Below are positions 6,914 through 8,549 of a stretch of DNA of 8,549 nt, in pieces. Location of the stretch: NCBI GenBank assembly GCA_947632745.1, contig CANRQH010000057.1, forward strand, positions 1-8,549, written 5' to 3'. The stretch comes from an uncultured Clostridia bacterium. Its GTDB lineage: Bacteria; Bacillota; Clostridia; TANB77; CAG-508. The notes beneath the pieces are model-generated. The model worked only from the letters and a program-made list of their open reading frames with translations, had not been told where the DNA came from and searched no databases. A program made the translations under genes and the position numbers. The first letter of the stretch is position 1. Each line of letters starts with the position of its first letter.

Positions 6914-7111
6914 ATGCCAGATAATAATGTAAATAACTTTAATTATCAACCTCAAGCTGTTGAAGATAGATCATGTGGAAATAACAACTGTGGATGTGGT
7001 TGTGGATTCTTAAATGGTTTATTTGGGGGAGACAGCGAGATATTATTCTTTATAATAATATTCTTACTTTTATTTACAAATTTCGGATGCTGTGGATGTA
7101 ACAGAGGATAA
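6914..7111 (+). CDS. Small Cys/Gly-rich single-span membrane protein
   Basis: This 65-aa protein has seven cysteines. Four are in the N-terminal half (21, 26, 28, 30, in CGNNNCGCGCG) and three at the C-terminus (59, 60, 62, in GCCGC). A hydrophobic segment at about 43-57 (ILFFIIIFLLLFTNF) forms one membrane span. It resembles the short Gly/Cys-rich hydrophobic proteins often found in spore-forming Firmicutes, such as YjcZ-like sporulation proteins, but I cannot assign it to a named family with confidence. I chose the ATG at 6914 because AGGAGG (6901-6906) is 7 nt upstream; the ATG at 6908 is only 1 nt from it. It is monocistronic, with its own terminator. The cysteines could cross-link it in a spore layer or bind metal; both are inference. 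Confidence 0.7.
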   Translation: MPDNNVNNFNYQPQAVEDRSCGNNNCGCGCGFLNGLFGGDSEILFFIIIFLLLFTNFGCCGCNRG

Positions 7112-7126
7112 TAACATATTTTAAAT

Positions 7127-7161
7127 GTGCGATTAGAATATAATCTTTTCGCACTTTTTTT
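7127..7161 (+). terminator. Rho-independent terminator
   Basis: Arms GTGCGA (7127-7132) and TCGCAC (7149-7154) are followed directly by seven T residues (7155-7161). The loop can pair further through TTA and TAA. It ends the transcript of the small Cys-rich gene. Confidence 0.85.
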
Positions 7162-7170
7162 GTTTTTATA

Positions 7171-7199
7171 TTGATAAGCTTATATTTTTGTAGTAAAAT
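7171..7199 (+). promoter_or_regulatory. Sigma-A-type promoter of ylmH
   Basis: TTGATA (7171-7176) and TAAAAT (7194-7199) have 17 nt between them. The predicted start near 7206 lies downstream of the in-frame TTG at 7171, which rules out the longer reading of the next gene. Confidence 0.7.
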
Positions 7200-7242
7200 A
7201 TACATTATAAATAAAGGACAACAAAGAAGGGAAAATTCAAAA

Positions 7243-8046
7243 ATGAATAAACAAGAATTAATGGCTGATTATAAAAATCAAGAAGAAAAATTGCTTATTG
7301 CAAAAGTGATGGACAAGATAGAATTTTTAAAAAGTAGAAACAAAATAGAAAATACAGATTTTTTAAATTTATACGAACAAGATTTAATAGATAAATTCCT
7401 AAAAAAAATAAAATTTAAAAATTATTATTTTTTTGGTGGAGCAGGTGAGGCAGAAAGAAAAATATTAATAATTTATCCAGAAAAATTAACTGAGGAAATG
7501 GCAAGAAAAAATCATAGTAAAATGCTAAGTGTTGTAAAAATAAAACTTCCAATAGATTTAAGTGGAGAATATGACCATAGAAGATATTTAGGTGCAATAA
7601 TGAAGCTTGGAATAGAAAGAGAAAAAGTTGGAGATATATCTGTTAAGCCAATGGGTGCAGATATAATAGTAAAAAATGAAATATTAAAATTTTTAATGCA
7701 AAATTTAGGGTCACTTACAAGATTTTCTTCAGCTGAAATTGAAACTGAAAACATAGATAAATTAGAAAAAATTGAAACTCAAAAAATAGAAATGACAGAA
7801 ATTGTAGCTTCTTTAAGATTAGATAACATAGTATCTAATTTAGCAAGAACATCAAGAGGAAAAGCTGTAGAAATACTAGAACAAGAAAGAGTATTTTTAA
7901 ATTTTAAGGTTGAAACTAAGCCATCAAAGCAAGTAAATGTAGGAGATATTATAACAATTAGAGGAAAAGGAAGATTTGAATTTAAAGAAATAACAGGAAA
8001 TACAAAAAAAGGTAGATTCATAATTAAGGTAGATAAATTTGTATAA
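7243..8046 (+). CDS. ylmH: YlmH-like S4-domain RNA-binding protein
   Basis: This 267-aa protein has the two-part layout of YlmH. An N-terminal RNA-binding region of roughly 165 residues includes FFGGAGEAERKILIIYP. A C-terminal S4 domain spans about 190-245, with SLRLDN (190-195), SRGKA, a VFLNFK turn, VGDIITIRGKGRF and a short tail. The length is close to the Bacillus protein of about 257 aa. YlmH proteins bind ribosomes or rRNA and are related to RqcP of ribosome-associated quality control; the exact role here is inferred. In Bacillus it sits near cell-division genes, so its place just ahead of rpsL is a different context. I chose the ATG at 7243, with AAGGGAA about 10 nt upstream. The in-frame TTG at 7171 lies in the -35 box and encodes an implausible extension. 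No strong terminator precedes the rpsL promoter, so some read-through into rpsL is possible. Confidence 0.85.
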   Translation: MNKQELMADYKNQEEKLLIAKVMDKIEFLKSRNKIENTDFLNLYEQDLIDKFLKKIKFKNYYFFGGAGEAERKILIIYPEKLTEEMARKNHSKMLSVVKIKLPIDLSGEYDHRRYLGAIMKLGIEREKVGDISVKPMGADIIVKNEILKFLMQNLGSLTRFSSAEIETENIDKLEKIETQKIEMTEIVASLRLDNIVSNLARTSRGKAVEILEQERVFLNFKVETKPSKQVNVGDIITIRGKGRFEFKEITGNTKKGRFIIKVDKFV

Positions 8047-8050
8047 ACCA

Positions 8051-8079
8051 TTGACACAAGTAAAAAAAAATGATAAAAT
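8051..8079 (+). promoter_or_regulatory. Strong rpsL promoter
   Basis: A consensus -35 TTGACA (8051-8056) stands 17 nt before TAAAAT (8074-8079). A TG at 8071-8072 makes an extended -10. It starts five bases after the ylmH stop codon. Transcription would begin around 8084-8087. Confidence 0.85.
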
Positions 8080-8081
8080 AT

Positions 8082-8128
8082 AAGCCGTTATGGAAAAAAC
8101 TAGAAATAGTAATTTCTGTGACGGTTTT
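8082..8128 (+). promoter_or_regulatory. Structured RNA leader hairpin of rpsL
   Basis: Bases 8082-8096 pair with 8113-8127 in a continuous 15-bp stem containing four G-U wobbles (8084/8125, 8089/8120, 8091/8118, 8092/8117). Above it are a symmetric AA/AA internal loop (8097-8098 and 8111-8112) and a second stem, ACTA (8099-8102) with TAGT (8107-8110), closed by a GAAA tetraloop. TTTTAATATT runs from 8125, overlapping the stem end. Because the predicted start site lies at the foot of the stem, the rpsL mRNA would begin with this hairpin or nearly so. It may stabilise the 5' end, act as a regulatory leader, or terminate ylmH read-through. The pairing is seen in the sequence; the role is inferred. 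Confidence 0.6.
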
Positions 8129-8165
8129 AATATTAAAAAATATAATTTATAGGAGGTGAATTTAA

Positions 8166-8549
8166 GTGCCAACAATCAACCAATTAGTAAGAAAAGGAAG
8201 AAAGACAGGAGTTACAAAATCTAATGCACCAGCATTGCAACATGGGTGGAATTCTAAAAATAAAAAATTAACAAATAGTAGATCTCCACAAAAAAGAGGA
8301 GTTTGTACAGTAGTTAAAACAGTAACACCTAAAAAGCCAAACTCAGCATTAAGAAAAGTAGCAAGAGTACGTCTTTCAAACGGTTATGAGGTTACATCTT
8401 ATATCCCAGGTATAGGACATAACTTACAAGAACACAGTGTTGTTTTAATTAGAGGTGGAAGAGTAAAAGACCTACCAGGTGTTAGATACCACATAATTAG
8501 AGGAACATTAGATACAGCAGGTGTTAAAGACAGAATGCAAGGTCGTTCT
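8166..8549 (+). CDS. rpsL: 30S ribosomal protein S12, 3' end cut by window
   Basis: The 128 visible residues begin MPTINQLVRKGRK and include SPQKRGVCT, TPKKPNSALRK, GHNLQEHSVVLIRGGRVKDLPGVRYH and DTAGVKDR, the near-universal S12 core. S12 sits at the decoding centre of the 30S subunit and influences accuracy. The two lysines linked to streptomycin sensitivity (in TPKKPNS and RVKDLPG) are both present, which predicts a drug-sensitive form. The start is GTG at 8166, placed 6 nt after a perfect AGGAGGTGA (8151-8159). Compared with Bacillus S12 (about 138 aa), only around ten C-terminal residues are missing beyond the window. In most Firmicutes rpsG, fusA and tuf follow, and this is probably the first gene of that operon. 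Confidence 0.97.
   Translation, partial: MPTINQLVRKGRKTGVTKSNAPALQHGWNSKNKKLTNSRSPQKRGVCTVVKTVTPKKPNSALRKVARVRLSNGYEVTSYIPGIGHNLQEHSVVLIRGGRVKDLPGVRYHIIRGTLDTAGVKDRMQGRS

Noticed and set aside
6908..7111. Cys-rich protein starting at ATG 6908
   Set aside because: AGGAGG ends only 1 nt before this ATG, too close to be used; the ATG at 6914 has normal spacing.
7171..8046. 291-aa version of the ylmH product starting at TTG 7171
   Set aside because: The TTG lies in the -35 box of a good promoter and the extra 24 residues do not look like the family. ATG 7243 has a ribosome binding site.
8090..8152. 20-codon leader ORF upstream of rpsL, ending in its Shine-Dalgarno
   Set aside because: It has no ribosome binding site, its ATG is only a few bases from the predicted 5' end and lies within the leader stem, and the peptide shows no attenuation-like codon run.
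7779..8175. Minus-strand ORFs overlapping the end of ylmH and the rpsL leader
   Set aside because: They lie antisense to well-supported genes, are rich in Phe/Ser/Leu as expected from complementing A-rich codons, and have no clear start signals.
1..8549. CRISPR array, tRNA or rRNA gene, insertion sequence
   Set aside because: I saw no regularly spaced direct repeats, no tRNA cloverleaf with a T-loop GTTCRA, no rRNA-like stretch and no transposase.
1..8549. Mollicute genetic code (TGA as Trp)
   Set aside because: Tryptophans are encoded by TGG, and TGA serves as the stop in both large cassette genes at the ATGA overlaps.

Overview
This window is strongly A+T-rich, uses the standard bacterial code and has strong AGGAGG-type ribosome binding sites. 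TGA is used as a stop in the two ATGA gene overlaps, and tryptophan is encoded by TGG. It closes with a Firmicutes-type ribosomal protein S12 gene just downstream of a ylmH-like gene. Together with a TGS-domain nucleoside kinase, an RNHCP zinc-ribbon protein and a small Cys-rich membrane protein with a sporulation-type promoter match, this suggests a low-GC Bacillota, most likely an uncultured clostridial or related gut lineage. This assignment is inferred from gene content only.

Layout. Positions 1-2113 (+) hold a promoter, a short leader, a three-part nucleoside kinase, and an RNHCP-type zinc-ribbon protein that overlaps the kinase end and probably starts at TTG. A shared hairpin at about 2131-2161 separates this unit from a convergent minus-strand operon (6730 down to 2176). 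That operon is a tandemly duplicated two-gene cassette. Each copy has a large (677 or 678 aa) cytosolic protein with a transglutaminase-like Cys-His-Asp core, followed by a 74-aa lysine-rich protein that starts in an ATGA overlap and ends in a conserved CEGDGLGIQ motif. One promoter sits just upstream of the first copy. No terminator is seen between the copies.

Divergent from it, a 65-aa Cys/Gly-rich single-span membrane protein (6914-7111, +) has its own terminator. Then come a ylmH-like S4-domain RNA-binding protein (7243-8046) and rpsL (from 8166, cut by the window edge), each with a clear sigma-A-type promoter. The rpsL leader folds into a long wobble-rich hairpin capped by a GAAA tetraloop.

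The most novel part is the duplicated enzyme plus small-protein cassette, set between housekeeping genes. Strict translational coupling, stoichiometric pairing, an intact catalytic triad in both copies and a near-invariant C-terminal motif in the small partner suggest an enzyme-substrate (or enzyme-cofactor) pair that I cannot match to a described system. Its function is unknown to me.
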